A DNA stretch of 64,000 bases, from positions 62,001-126,000 of the forward strand of contig NZ_JBKEIT010000003.1 of the NCBI RefSeq assembly GCF_046365375.1, in the 5' to 3' direction. A program made the position numbers and the translations under genes. Of this stretch, positions 51,212-60,053 are shown piece by piece. This stretch comes from Butyricimonas muris (GTDB taxonomy: Bacteria; Bacteroidota; Bacteroidia; Bacteroidales; Marinifilaceae). Each line of letters begins with the position of its first letter. Within the stretch, counting starts at the first letter, position 1. A model generated the notes under the pieces. The model worked only from the letters and a program-made list of their open reading frames with translations. It had not been told where the DNA came from and searched no databases.

Positions 51212-52096
51212 TTAATATTTCCCGGTCAACCCGATGAACGCGTCTTCTAGGGTTAGTTCTTCCATCTGCAAGCCGGGGAGTTCCGTTCCTCGCGGGACGA
51301 GTATTTCCCGGACTTTGTCGGCGGGTTCGAAAGAATAAGTTGTCCACAAGCCGTTGACTTTCTCCGTGTTCCACAGGGCGTCGTGTTTCGCGGGGGATTG
51401 CCCGTCAGGAAGCGAGAAACGGAAACGGTGGAAGTTATCCATGATTTCGCGTGTCGGTTTGTGTATCAACAAGCGCCCGTAGTCGAGGATGATACAGTCG
51501 TCGATCAGGAGTTCCATGTCTTGAATGATATGCGACGTGAGGAAGATGGTCTTGTCGCCTTTTGCGGCGAAGTCTTTGAGGTATTCGACAAAGAGGCGGC
51601 GATAACCGGGATCGAGTCCCATGGAGAAGTCATCGAGGATGAGCAGTTCCGGGTCTTGGGCGAAAAGAAGTCCCAGTGCCACTTGCGAACGCTGACCGCA
51701 TGACATGTGGTTGATCTTCTGGTGAGGAACCACGTTCAGTTTCTCCATGAGTTCGTAGAATGCCTCTTTTTTCCAGTTGGGAAAGAAGGCGCTGTAATAT
51801 TTTTCAATCTGTTCTATCGTGAAATAAGAATGTTGGACGTGTCCTTCCAGCAATAACCCGATTTTAGCTTTAGTGGCGGGAGTGAGGTGGTTCATGTTTT
51901 CCCCGAGGAGAAAACACTCTCCCGACCGGGGTTGTAGGTAACCGTTGAGGATGTTGATGATCGTGGTTTTCCCGGTACCGTTTTTCCCGAGTAATCCCAA
52001 CACCTTTCCTTTCTCGACGTCGAAACTCAAGTTCTCGTAAATGAGTTTCTCGCCGTAGTAGTGGGTGATGTTTTTACATTCAATGACTTTTTCCAT
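51212..52096 (-). CDS. ABC transporter ATP-binding subunit with unusual motifs
   Basis: This 294-residue ATPase has Walker A GLLGKNGTGKTT near 37, a Q-loop, signature MSCGQRSQVALG near 133 in place of LSGGQ, Walker B LLILDDFSMGLDPG near 152 with Asp where the catalytic Glu is normal, and the switch His in IFLTSHIIQDME near 187. The C-terminal 70 residues form an accessory domain. The frame opens 11 codons earlier, but ATG 52096 begins the conserved EKVIECKNITHYYG. It lies 14 nt before the gene for the barrel protein (upstream in transcription) and 22 nt from the permease gene. Confidence 0.88.
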   Translation of the reverse strand: MEKVIECKNITHYYGEKLIYENLSFDVEKGKVLGLLGKNGTGKTTIINILNGYLQPRSGECFLLGENMNHLTPATKAKIGLLLEGHVQHSYFTIEQIEKYYSAFFPNWKKEAFYELMEKLNVVPHQKINHMSCGQRSQVALGLLFAQDPELLILDDFSMGLDPGYRRLFVEYLKDFAAKGDKTIFLTSHIIQDMELLIDDCIILDYGRLLIHKPTREIMDNFHRFRFSLPDGQSPAKHDALWNTEKVNGLWTTYSFEPADKVREILVPRGTELPGLQMEELTLEDAFIGLTGKY

Positions 52097-52110
52097 GTAG
52101 TTGTTGTTGT

Positions 52111-53640
52111 TTAAAACGTGAAGCCGCAATGTGCCTGTAAGGTTTCCCGTTGAAGGTCGCCCTTGAAGGCATCATGCCGCCAGTTGATTTTGATAAAAAT
52201 GCCTTTGTCCCCGCGGGAAAGCGTGTAATCCCAGCGAAGTGAAATATCGGAAGCCCAGCTGTCGGTTGAGAGGTTCGCGTATACCGTGTTTACCGGTTCC
52301 AGCAGGCGTCGCGTGGTTTCGTCTATATCTGTTAATTGTAATTCCGCGTCCGTGTTGTAGCGGTATTCACCTTCCGCATCGAGGCGGAAAGTGGATTTCT
52401 TTATGCTTTTAGCGAGTGATACATTCATTCGTCCGGTCAAGTCGTTCAGTTTCATGAGTCGGGCAGGGTCGAGGTAAGTCATCTTGAACGTGTTCATCTC
52501 TGCTTGCGGCAGAATGTTCCACGAGAATTGCTTTTCCCTGTATTCTCTGCCGTACAGGAAAGAGAGTGAGAGGTTGTTTCTCTTGACGGATAATTGTTCC
52601 GTGCTGCCGATTTGCGGGTAAACACCCGTGGTGGGGTCGCCGAAAAGGTTCTCCGTGCCCTTGCGGTTCCGGTAGCTGCCGTTGAGTTTTAGTCCCCATT
52701 GTTCGCGAGGGGTACGTGTCATGTACGCTACCTCGGCTTTTATTTCGTCTTGGTTCAGTTCGTTCAGAGGCAGGTTGTTGAGGGTGGAGATGATTTTCTC
52801 GAAAGTGAATCGCTCGTATTCGACAGCCGCGGAAAGTCCTTTTTTAGCGCAGGGAAAGAGTTCGACGCTTGCCCCGTACTGGTGCCCGTTATAGTAAACA
52901 CTGGAGTTTTTACCGTAGAATCGGCGGGAGTCCGTTCCCAGTCCAAAGAGATGGTATTCGGTAAGTGTACCGAGTTCATTGTAGTATTTAACGTCGTTTG
53001 TCTGCTTGTATTTGCCCGCGTGGATGGCAAGACCGACGTCATAACGCCGTGTTATTCTCGCGGAGATGCCCACGGAGCCTTTGAGGTCGGAAACCACGTT
53101 TTTAGGACGGGGATCCCGATTACGATACTCGATGAGTGCCCTGTAATTGGCGAATATACCCCACGTGAAGCGTTTGCCCGCTTGCGCGTACCCTCCGGCG
53201 AAGTAGTATTCTTCGGTTTTCAGGTTACCGCCCAGCGTGTCCGCCATGACGTAAGGATAGACGGTTAAAAAATCAGAGGTCTCGTTCCATTGCACGTTGT
53301 TCCGTTTCCCGTTTTTGTAATATGCATTGCCCCAAGTTTTGCTATTTGCCCGTAATGAAATATATGACGATACGTTAAAATTAAAATTCTGAGTCTTTGA
53401 ACCTAACTGGGGCAGGAGTGCCTTGTCGGCACTCGTTTGCTCCCAGCCAATTTGTAATTCGGTCAATGAAAAAGAATGAGCGTAATATTGTAATGCCGGG
53501 TTGCGGTACGCTTGTGACACGAAGTTTTCTCCCGGGGAGAAAAATACCCGCGTGCGGGTGTTTACCGAAAGGGTATCCTGTGCCCGACTACTTGAGAATA
53601 AAACGGTTAAACTGAAAATCAGAATGAATAAAGACCTCAT
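52111..53640 (-). CDS. DUF6850-like outer membrane beta-barrel protein
   Basis: This 509-residue protein has a signal peptide (about 1-20, ending SSRAQ) and a barrel-type pattern throughout, ending LQAHCGFTF with the terminal aromatic typical of outer-membrane barrels. Segments such as YYAHSFSLTELQIGWEQ near 52, YYFAGGYAQAGKRFTWGIF near 155 and ETRFDLEGEYRYN-like strands fit the DUF6850 family, which I recall from Bacteroides ABC/TonB loci. It lies between the DUF4876-like lipoprotein gene (21 nt) and the ATPase gene (14 nt). It may be an outer-membrane channel for this system. Confidence 0.78.
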   Translation of the reverse strand: MRSLFILIFSLTVLFSSSRAQDTLSVNTRTRVFFSPGENFVSQAYRNPALQYYAHSFSLTELQIGWEQTSADKALLPQLGSKTQNFNFNVSSYISLRANSKTWGNAYYKNGKRNNVQWNETSDFLTVYPYVMADTLGGNLKTEEYYFAGGYAQAGKRFTWGIFANYRALIEYRNRDPRPKNVVSDLKGSVGISARITRRYDVGLAIHAGKYKQTNDVKYYNELGTLTEYHLFGLGTDSRRFYGKNSSVYYNGHQYGASVELFPCAKKGLSAAVEYERFTFEKIISTLNNLPLNELNQDEIKAEVAYMTRTPREQWGLKLNGSYRNRKGTENLFGDPTTGVYPQIGSTEQLSVKRNNLSLSFLYGREYREKQFSWNILPQAEMNTFKMTYLDPARLMKLNDLTGRMNVSLAKSIKKSTFRLDAEGEYRYNTDAELQLTDIDETTRRLLEPVNTVYANLSTDSWASDISLRWDYTLSRGDKGIFIKINWRHDAFKGDLQRETLQAHCGFTF

Positions 53641-53661
53641 GATTTACTTGTTTAATAATAG

Positions 53662-54867
53662 TTATTTAGCTAATGAAGGAACGGCATCCGCCTCGAAGTC
53701 TAAGGTCGAATTGTTCGTGTCTTGTAATTTCTCTATCCCGTTGACGGTGGTCGGCAGCACTTTCCGGCGTACGCTTTTGTTGTAACGGTTCAGATCTTTG
53801 TCAATTTCACCGCAGTGAGTCCAGCCCATGTCCAAGGAAGGAGAGGTTACGATCCATTGGAATTCGGCAGGGATGGTCATGTTCACGGCATCGATGATGT
53901 ACTCGTTCGGCACTTGGAGGCAATCTCCATCCATGGGTATCACGTGTTCGCCAAAGACGAAGGTGTACTCGTAATGATACATATTGACAGAATCAAGTAC
54001 GTACTCCTCTATATTCGGGATACGGGCGAGGGCCATACTTTTAGATCCCCGGTTGTGGAAAAGGAATCTATCGTAGGGTGTCTTGATATTCGTTACAGCG
54101 GGGTTGTCAATATCGTTTGTTTCGTCATAGAATATCTCGAAGTCCGCCTTACTCAAGTCGAACGACTGCGAGTTCGCTTCGCGATGGTCGATGCCGTTGT
54201 CGGCGATGATGATCGATTCGCCGGGTTGCACGGGATACACCGTGCCGTCGCCGGGGATGGTGATAATAGCACTTACCGCCATGGCTTTGCTCATGATGTC
54301 CGGGGTGTAGTCTTGTTTGGTAACCGTCAGGAATTCTGACACCAATACGGAAAGTCCGTCAGCGTAAAGGACCGTGTCGGAGTTGTTGTAGATTTTGATA
54401 AACTTATCCCCGTCATATTGTTTGCCTTCAGGAGTGGTTGTTCCGGTAAAAAATATTTCGGCAATCACGAAATCCGATAATTCTTGAGATAAGAACAAGG
54501 TCAACGAGGATGAGGCAGTTTCTCCGGTGATGTTCACGGATTCTTTGTAACCTTTGATTTTGGTATTCATTTCTTGTTCTTCGAAAGAGTATTTCACGTT
54601 ACCTTCAATCGTGATATGATATATTCCTTCGGTTAATTCGACTTCAAGCTGATTACCGGAGAAAGCGTTACTCGTGGTCGTTCTTCCCGTGTTGATGTTC
54701 TTGAAGCTGGCCGTCAGGTTGCTAACCGACGGATCGGTTAGGTCTTTCGGGTTTTCTGTCGTAAGGGTAAAGACCGTTGTCCGGATCGAATTGTTATCAT
54801 CGTTACAGGATGATAAGCTGAAGATGCTTGTTACAATTAAGCTGAAAATAATAAAATACTGTTTCAT
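53662..54867 (-). CDS. DUF4876-like lipoprotein with lamin-tail-like domain
   Basis: This 401-residue lipoprotein has lipobox FSLSSCNDD (Cys about 21), a beta domain with a transthyretin-like pattern (NLTASFKNINTGRTT near 48) and a central region IAEIFFTGTTTPEGKQYDGD near 134 then FIKIYNNSDTVLYADGLSV near 155, which resembles a lamin-tail (LTD) fold, a domain often found on secreted proteins. The end of the chain carries the SLDMGWTHCGEID stretch. It matches my recollection of the DUF4876 family by length and neighbours. It lies 20 nt after the TonB-dependent receptor gene. Probably surface or periplasmic, ligand unknown. Confidence 0.75.
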   Translation of the reverse strand: MKQYFIIFSLIVTSIFSLSSCNDDNNSIRTTVFTLTTENPKDLTDPSVSNLTASFKNINTGRTTTSNAFSGNQLEVELTEGIYHITIEGNVKYSFEEQEMNTKIKGYKESVNITGETASSSLTLFLSQELSDFVIAEIFFTGTTTPEGKQYDGDKFIKIYNNSDTVLYADGLSVLVSEFLTVTKQDYTPDIMSKAMAVSAIITIPGDGTVYPVQPGESIIIADNGIDHREANSQSFDLSKADFEIFYDETNDIDNPAVTNIKTPYDRFLFHNRGSKSMALARIPNIEEYVLDSVNMYHYEYTFVFGEHVIPMDGDCLQVPNEYIIDAVNMTIPAEFQWIVTSPSLDMGWTHCGEIDKDLNRYNKSVRRKVLPTTVNGIEKLQDTNNSTLDFEADAVPSLAK

Positions 54868-54887
54868 TTTATGGTGTTATTTAATGG

Positions 54888-57668
54888 TTATAGATTCAAG
54901 TTCAGTTCCATGCCGAAATAGGGCGTCACGTAATGTCTGACGGATAAATTGTTTTCCTTGTAATCCGGGTTATAATCAAGTATGTTATTCACGAACAATG
55001 ACAAGTTTATTTTATCCCGCATAAATTTTTTGGTTGCTTTAAAATGTACGCTAATGGAAATGGGGTCTGTCCTTTTTATGAATAGTTCTTTATTATACTG
55101 TTTCACGAGGTACTGGAGCACGGGATCAGAGAGATTATCTGCCGTGAAATCGTGTTCTATCCCGTCTATACTCACGTATTTTAATGGCGTTCCGCTTTTC
55201 CATTTGCTTTGCTGGCTGGAAATCCACAAGCACTGCACGAATGTTGCAAAGCTAAGTCCCAAGGGACGGATATACGTGTCGAACGCGAAGTTCGTGTTGA
55301 ATTGCTGTTTGATGTACCCGTCATCATCCGGGTACAGGGCGACGTATTTGATTTGTGCCCCGTTTATGAGCGTACTTTCATTCCGGTAGACGGGATGACT
55401 GTTGTGATAGGTCGATTTGAACCATGCCCCGTTTATCGTGATCTTGGTGCGAATGCTTTCGATGCGTTTGGATGTGTACTGGTACTCAATTCCTTCCTTG
55501 ATGATCATGCTGCCGTTGGTGGTTTGACCGAAGGTGTAAATCACGGTGTCTGTGCTGTAAGGGAGCGTGTTGATATCCGGGGGTGTTTGTATGGAACCGG
55601 GATCAAGTGCGGAAGCATCGTATTTTTTGTAATCGAAAGTACGCCAGAAGGAAGAAGTACGGAAACCGGATGTCATTTTTTCTCTGAAGTAGGTCATGGA
55701 GAAGTTGTTTTGACTGTAATCGAAGTCAAATCGAACTTCCCATTTGCGATTGCGCGCAGGTTCTAGTTTAAAATTGGTGACGTCTACTTTATAAGTCATC
55801 ATGTTCAATCGGCGGTACTCTTCATTCGTGTGGTAGTAATTCAATTGTGTGAGATCCACGTATCGAGTATCCGGGTAGAGTTGTGTCATGACGGGCATTT
55901 TCGTGTTCCAGCCGATACCCCCGGCAAGTTGGATATTCAGGATTCTGTTGAACAAGTAGGTGGTCGGGAATTTCCATAATAAATTTACCCGCGGGTCGAA
56001 ATAAGTTTTACCGTTAATCTTGTATTCTTTGTCAATGTTCAATGGGGTAAGGGTACGGACACCTCCTGCCGCTTGGAAATTGTGTGTACCCACGGGTACG
56101 GTTATCCTGTCTTCGATGAAGAATGCCAGCGTGTGTTCTGCCGGGATGTCGTCATACGGGCGGGGACGTGCTTTCATCGAGGGGTAGAGAGGACGGGTCA
56201 AGTTATATACCTGTCCTTTCCCCAAGTTTTTATTCATCCTCCATTCGGCACCTATTTTCATTGCGTTTTCTACTCCCGATATGTTGAATCCCAGTTCTCC
56301 CATCGCTTTGCTATAAGCGTTCAACGGTTGACCGTCTACTTTCAGGTGTGCCGTGTAGCGGTAGGGAAGAAATATTCCATCGTGTTCCCCTTCTTCCGTG
56401 TTGTCGGGAATAGGGGTGTCCTTGTCAAGGGAAATGTATTTCGTACGTTTGATTTGGTCTTTCGAGTAATCTATTGCCGCGGATAGCGAGAGGCTTTTTA
56501 GCAATTGGTTATTCGTGAAATTCCAGTATAGAGAATTGGCTAGAGCCATGCGGTTGTAAGTCGATTTGTATTTATCTATTTTTTTGTGCGAGAGTTCCGG
56601 ATCGTTCTTGGCATTATCGAACGAACTTCCGTAGTCCGCGTTCAGGTTCCACGTCAATATATTCCAAGTACGCCCGATGCGTACGGAGCCCGTGAGGCGC
56701 TTGAATGTTTCGAGATTATTGCGGGGATCTATTTTAGAGTCCATATAGTCGATTCCGAAATTGATAGTCCAGCCGTTTCGGGTTGCCAGTCCTTTTCCGG
56801 CGTAGACGAGTTTGCTCCCGGCATCAGTTTTTAGGCGTATTTCCCACGGGTGGACTCCCGCTTTACGGGTGATTTTTACCAGTCCGCTCGTGAGTTCCCC
56901 GTATTCCACGGAAGGGATACCGCGGATGACTTCTACCGACTGTATGAAATCGGTTGACAGAGTTCTCGTATCGACACCTTTCCCGATACTGTTGCGGTTG
57001 TAGTCGTACTCGCCTTGATAGCTTCCCGGTATTTGCTGCATATTTGCGTCCGTGCTTAACGGAATACCGTCAATTAGAAAAGAAACCCCGAGTGAAGTTA
57101 CATCGTAATCGGAACTGGATACCCCTACTTCACGCAATCGTATTTTGTTTACACTCCCGAGGGACGGATCTTTGGTCATCCCTCCCGGCAACAGAGAGAG
57201 AATATCCGTGAAACTTGACGGTTGCAGCAGATTCATGGCTTCCCGGTTTATTTTGGAAGAGGAGGTTAAACCTCGTGATTCGGATGCCGTGACAATGATG
57301 TCTTGTAACGTGATCGTGTCGATTTGCATGTGAAAAGACAAAGTTGTGTCCCGATGAATTGAGATTGTCCGGTGAAGGGGAAGATACCCGATAAACGACA
57401 GGCTCAAGGTGTATGTTCCCGGTTTGATGTTTCTGAAACTGAAACGTCCGTTTTTGTCGCTGACCGTGTTTAATTGTATCGTGTCGTTTTTTAGAGATAC
57501 GGTGGTAAATTCCAATACTTCTTTTGATTCTTTGTCTTGTACGGTACCTTGTAAATGACACGTGTTTTTTTGCCCGAAACCGGGTAGGGTGAAAAGGATA
57601 AATGAAAATAGAATAAATAGCCTACATAATCTGTTATTTTTTATCCATGTACATTTAATAATAATCAT
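54888..57668 (-). CDS. TonB-dependent outer membrane receptor
   Basis: This 926-residue receptor has a signal region (about 1-36, ending GFGQ), a carboxypeptidase-regulatory-like domain (about 37-115: CHLQGTVQDKESKEVLEFTT then GTYTLSLSFIGYLPL), a TonB-box-like region, a plug (about 160-270) with FTDILSLLPGGMTKD near 154 and SVEVIRGIPSVEYGELTSG near 247, and a 22-strand barrel ending YFGMELNLNL. The frame opens 14 codons earlier, but ATG 57668 is the best start. No SusD partner is present, so it is a classic single receptor (metal chelate, cofactor or peptide). First gene of the seven-gene operon ending at the 48665 terminator. Confidence 0.92.
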   Translation of the reverse strand: MIIIKCTWIKNNRLCRLFILFSFILFTLPGFGQKNTCHLQGTVQDKESKEVLEFTTVSLKNDTIQLNTVSDKNGRFSFRNIKPGTYTLSLSFIGYLPLHRTISIHRDTTLSFHMQIDTITLQDIIVTASESRGLTSSSKINREAMNLLQPSSFTDILSLLPGGMTKDPSLGSVNKIRLREVGVSSSDYDVTSLGVSFLIDGIPLSTDANMQQIPGSYQGEYDYNRNSIGKGVDTRTLSTDFIQSVEVIRGIPSVEYGELTSGLVKITRKAGVHPWEIRLKTDAGSKLVYAGKGLATRNGWTINFGIDYMDSKIDPRNNLETFKRLTGSVRIGRTWNILTWNLNADYGSSFDNAKNDPELSHKKIDKYKSTYNRMALANSLYWNFTNNQLLKSLSLSAAIDYSKDQIKRTKYISLDKDTPIPDNTEEGEHDGIFLPYRYTAHLKVDGQPLNAYSKAMGELGFNISGVENAMKIGAEWRMNKNLGKGQVYNLTRPLYPSMKARPRPYDDIPAEHTLAFFIEDRITVPVGTHNFQAAGGVRTLTPLNIDKEYKINGKTYFDPRVNLLWKFPTTYLFNRILNIQLAGGIGWNTKMPVMTQLYPDTRYVDLTQLNYYHTNEEYRRLNMMTYKVDVTNFKLEPARNRKWEVRFDFDYSQNNFSMTYFREKMTSGFRTSSFWRTFDYKKYDASALDPGSIQTPPDINTLPYSTDTVIYTFGQTTNGSMIIKEGIEYQYTSKRIESIRTKITINGAWFKSTYHNSHPVYRNESTLINGAQIKYVALYPDDDGYIKQQFNTNFAFDTYIRPLGLSFATFVQCLWISSQQSKWKSGTPLKYVSIDGIEHDFTADNLSDPVLQYLVKQYNKELFIKRTDPISISVHFKATKKFMRDKINLSLFVNNILDYNPDYKENNLSVRHYVTPYFGMELNLNL

Positions 57669-57988
57669 ATCTTTATTACAATTTGTTACTCGCGTATTAT
57701 TGGTTGCCACGGTTGATTCCCTGTGAATATTTTTACGTCACAAAATTACGGCATCACAAAATACGAATCCATCACCATAAATGAGGATATTTAAAAAACG
57801 GCATCCCTATTTGTGGTGGTGTGTCTTTATGGCTTGTAACAGACTTGTTGTAAGATAATTGTACGAGTGTTGTAATGAATTGGCGTAGCGATTAATAGCT
57901 AATAGAGGTGAGTTTCATTTATTGATGTAGCGGCAGATTGGGAATTACCTATTCTGCCGCTACATCTTACCGTATAGAAAACGTTTGA
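57669..57988. other. divergent-free spacer upstream of the TonB operon
   Basis: This 320-nt gap lies between the receptor gene start and the stop of the M48 protease gene, both leftward. It contains a TAATTTTG -7 box on the minus strand at 57741-57748 (72 nt before the ATG). I saw no Fur-type palindrome or other operator and no gene. Confidence 0.5.
57741..57748 (-). promoter_or_regulatory. -7 box of the TonB receptor operon
   Basis: It reads TAATTTTG on the minus strand, an exact TAnnTTTG match; no well-spaced -33 element was found. Confidence 0.45.
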
Positions 57989-58780
57989 TTATTTCTTTTG
58001 CAGGTTATCGGCTTTTTCTTTTAAACGGGCAGCTCTTTCGGCACTTCCGGGGTGAGAAGAAAACATCTTTTGAATGAGATTCGCCTTCTCTCCGCCGGCT
58101 GCTGAAAGTTCAACCAGCTTATTTAAAGCTTTTGACATGGCATACGGGTCGACATTTTGCCGGATACAGAAATCAAAAGCGTAATCATCCGCGGCATTTT
58201 CTTGTTTTTGGGAGAATTGGGCACCCATGAATGCTTCGGCCAAATCGCCTAGTTGGGAGTCTGTTAATTTGGATACATTCTCGTTCAAGGCTCCCGCGGC
58301 GTTTTTAGCGGCAGAACGAAGATAAGCGTTTTTCATGGCGTTTTTGGAGTCGTGGTGAACCACGTGCCCGATCTCGTGTCCGATAACGGCAAGTACTTCG
58401 TCATCCGTCATGAGTTCCATTAATCCGGCGCATACCCGGATGCTACCGTCCCCGCAAGCGAACGCATTGACATCCACGACTTCATATACGCCGAAGTTCA
58501 ACTTTAAACCTTCTATTTCCGGAAAGTTTGCCGTGATCTTGGCTAATCGTTTACCTAATTCACTATCCGGTGCGGCTAGTTTATTGTGAGTATCCATCCA
58601 TTGCATGTACTCTTTGCTCATGCTTGCTATATCCTCATCGGAAAGAGTGATTGCTCCTGCCGCGTCCTTTCCGGCTTGAATGGCTTTTTTCGTGTCAATC
58701 TTCATTTTACCGATTTTGATTTGCGCCTGCAATGTCGTCACTCCGGCGACTAAAAAGATAAGTATAAATAAATTCTTCAT
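57989..58780 (-). CDS. M48-family metallopeptidase
   Basis: This 263-residue exported protease has a signal peptide (about 1-19, TLQAQ), an M48 catalytic domain with HEIGHVVHHDSKN near 136 (HExxH plus the usual HHDxKN-like follow-up) and the third zinc ligand region QENAADDYAFDFC near 199. Conserved GVYEVVDVNAFACGDGSIRV near 97 and SSHPGSAERAARLKEKA near 240 are typical of the BepA/LoiP-like periplasmic group, which trims or helps fold outer-membrane proteins. It stands alone, leftward, with a TATTTTTG box 56 nt before its ATG. Confidence 0.92.
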   Translation of the reverse strand: MKNLFILIFLVAGVTTLQAQIKIGKMKIDTKKAIQAGKDAAGAITLSDEDIASMSKEYMQWMDTHNKLAAPDSELGKRLAKITANFPEIEGLKLNFGVYEVVDVNAFACGDGSIRVCAGLMELMTDDEVLAVIGHEIGHVVHHDSKNAMKNAYLRSAAKNAAGALNENVSKLTDSQLGDLAEAFMGAQFSQKQENAADDYAFDFCIRQNVDPYAMSKALNKLVELSAAGGEKANLIQKMFSSHPGSAERAARLKEKADNLQKK

Positions 58781-58835
58781 TTTTAATTGTTTATGTTATT
58801 ATGTATGTTTTGTTACGTATCTCTATTTTGGTGGG

Positions 58836-58843
58836 CAAAAATA
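58836..58843 (-). promoter_or_regulatory. -7 box of the M48 protease gene
   Basis: TATTTTTG on the minus strand matches TAnnTTTG and lies 56 nt before the ATG. Confidence 0.45.
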
Positions 58844-58926
58844 TATATTTCCCGTAGATAAGGCAATAGTTGCAGATTATTTGAAAAATATTTTCCCCCG
58901 TATGATTCGTGTAAAAGAAATTATAT

Positions 58927-58934
58927 TACCTTTG
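58927..58934 (+). promoter_or_regulatory. -7 box of the tRNA-Arg gene
   Basis: TACCTTTG matches TAnnTTTG and lies 16 nt before the first base of the tRNA. Confidence 0.6.
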
Positions 58935-58950
58935 CATCGTTCAAGAAAAA

Positions 58951-59023
58951 GGACTCGTAGCTTAATGGATAGAGCACTTGGTTACGGCCCAAGAGGTTGT
59001 GGGTTCGACTCCCGCCGAGTTCA
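58951..59023 (+). tRNA. tRNA-Arg (anticodon ACG)
   Basis: This 73-nt gene folds into a full cloverleaf. The acceptor arms are GGACTCG and CGAGTTC (one G-T pair) with discriminator A. The anticodon stem CTTGG/CCAAG closes the loop TTACGGC, which gives anticodon ACG (wobble A, read as inosine, for CGU/CGC/CGA Arg codons). The T-arm is GTGGG/CCCGC-like with loop TTCGACT. CCA is not encoded. A good -7 box precedes it. A small hairpin GTATAG/CTATAC at 59067-59090 lies 44 nt downstream. No integrase or direct repeat of the 3' end was found nearby. Confidence 0.93.
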
Positions 59024-59123
59024 CTGGAATGTCTGAAACATGACAAGATAAAAAATCGGGAAATTTGTATAGTTTGAACAATTGCTATACTCGCTTGCGG
59101 AAATTCAAATTATCCGTGTTTTG

Positions 59124-59774
59124 TTACACCACGTTTTCTAAAAAACGACCGATTGCGGTTTGAATTTTTATGACTTGATCGCGAGATAAACCATCGAAAT
59201 CCTGATCGTTAATTTGCACGTTATATTTAATCTTGGGAGCCATGCTTATTTTTGTTAGTGTTTCGCTTTTTACAATCATTGGTGTATCTTTTATCACCTC
59301 TATTTTCTTTTGAGCGTCATTTTCTTCCAGTAACAGGACGTCAAGATTGTTTTTTCTCGATTGTGTTGATTTGATTTTTTGAAGTTTCAGCCCCGGTATA
59401 GAACATTGTATATCCATTTTCTCGACTTGATTCAAGAACGAGGGAAGGGACAAGAATAAGTCCAGTATTACTGAAGAAGGAGTACTTTCTATTTCTACAT
59501 TAAAGGCATAAGCGCTATAATTCGCATCAAAAATTCCGTCATTAAAAGTGGTTATCTTATAAATTTCGGTACTCTTTTCAAAATTAGGGGTTAAATCCTC
59601 GCTAGCCATGAGAATCTCATCTTCTCTATCCAAAAAATCATTTATCGCTTCATAAAGAGATTCCAAATCCTCGAGAGATAACCCGTGAATGGCTTCTTTT
59701 CCGGGTTTTAAATAATAACTCTGCCCGGGCTCATCTTGACTCGTGGCACAAGTGGGAATGTTGTCATTTTTCAT
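59124..59774 (-). CDS. unrecognised protein with two copies of the Y-Y/GLS/F-L repeat (paralog 3)
   Basis: I do not recognise this 216-residue protein by family. It has no signal peptide or membrane helix, so it is probably cytoplasmic. Residues 18-52 (QSYYLKPG, then GLSLEDLESLYEAINDFL) and 181-216 (KYNVQIND, then GLSRDQVIKIQTAIGRFL) are two copies of a repeat also found in both upstream genes. The middle, about 55-175, differs and is rich in Ser, Lys and Glu. It begins 27 nt after the second gene of the cluster and is last in a leftward three-gene unit beside tRNA-Arg. Base composition is A/T rich compared with neighbours, which hints at acquired DNA. Function unknown. Confidence 0.7.
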   Translation of the reverse strand: MKNDNIPTCATSQDEPGQSYYLKPGKEAIHGLSLEDLESLYEAINDFLDREDEILMASEDLTPNFEKSTEIYKITTFNDGIFDANYSAYAFNVEIESTPSSVILDLFLSLPSFLNQVEKMDIQCSIPGLKLQKIKSTQSRKNNLDVLLLEENDAQKKIEVIKDTPMIVKSETLTKISMAPKIKYNVQINDQDFDGLSRDQVIKIQTAIGRFLENVV

Positions 59775-59801
59775 GGTAATTCGTTTTTTGTTATTATAAA
59801 A

Positions 59802-60053
59802 TCACTTGTTTTCCCGTAAAAAATCAGCCAGTGTTTTTTCAAGTTTTTCAAACTCGGGGGGAGATAATTTGTCCGAATTTTGTCCGTTAATATATAGCGT
59901 GTAGTAAAATGTAGGTTTAGCATCCCAGCAACCATGATTGATACCCTTTGAAACATCCATGTTATCATCAATTAGGTTTTCGCGCTCGTTCGCTAATTCG
60001 TCTTCTCGTATCTCTATCAGAAAATTCTCTCGATCCTCGTGAACCCATGTCAA
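59802..60053 (-). CDS. unrecognised small protein with one repeat copy (paralog 2, short form)
   Basis: This 83-residue protein looks like the C-terminal half of its upstream neighbour: HEDRENFLIEI near 5 aligns with KEDRKDFWFSIEM near 60 of that protein, and residues 47-83 (TFYYTLYING, then KLSPPEFEKLEKTLADFL) form one copy of the shared repeat. The first repeat is absent, so it may be a truncated paralog. The start is TTG 60053, overlapping the upstream stop by 4 nt (TTGA), which would allow coupled translation; no ATG gives the conserved part. Function unknown. Confidence 0.6.
   Translation of the reverse strand: MTWVHEDRENFLIEIREDELANERENLIDDNMDVSKGINHGCWDAKPTFYYTLYINGQNSDKLSPPEFEKLEKTLADFLRENK

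Noticed and set aside
58680..59036. 118-residue plus-strand open frame
   Set aside because: It runs through the start of the M48 gene on the other strand and straight through tRNA-Arg, so it is a chance frame.
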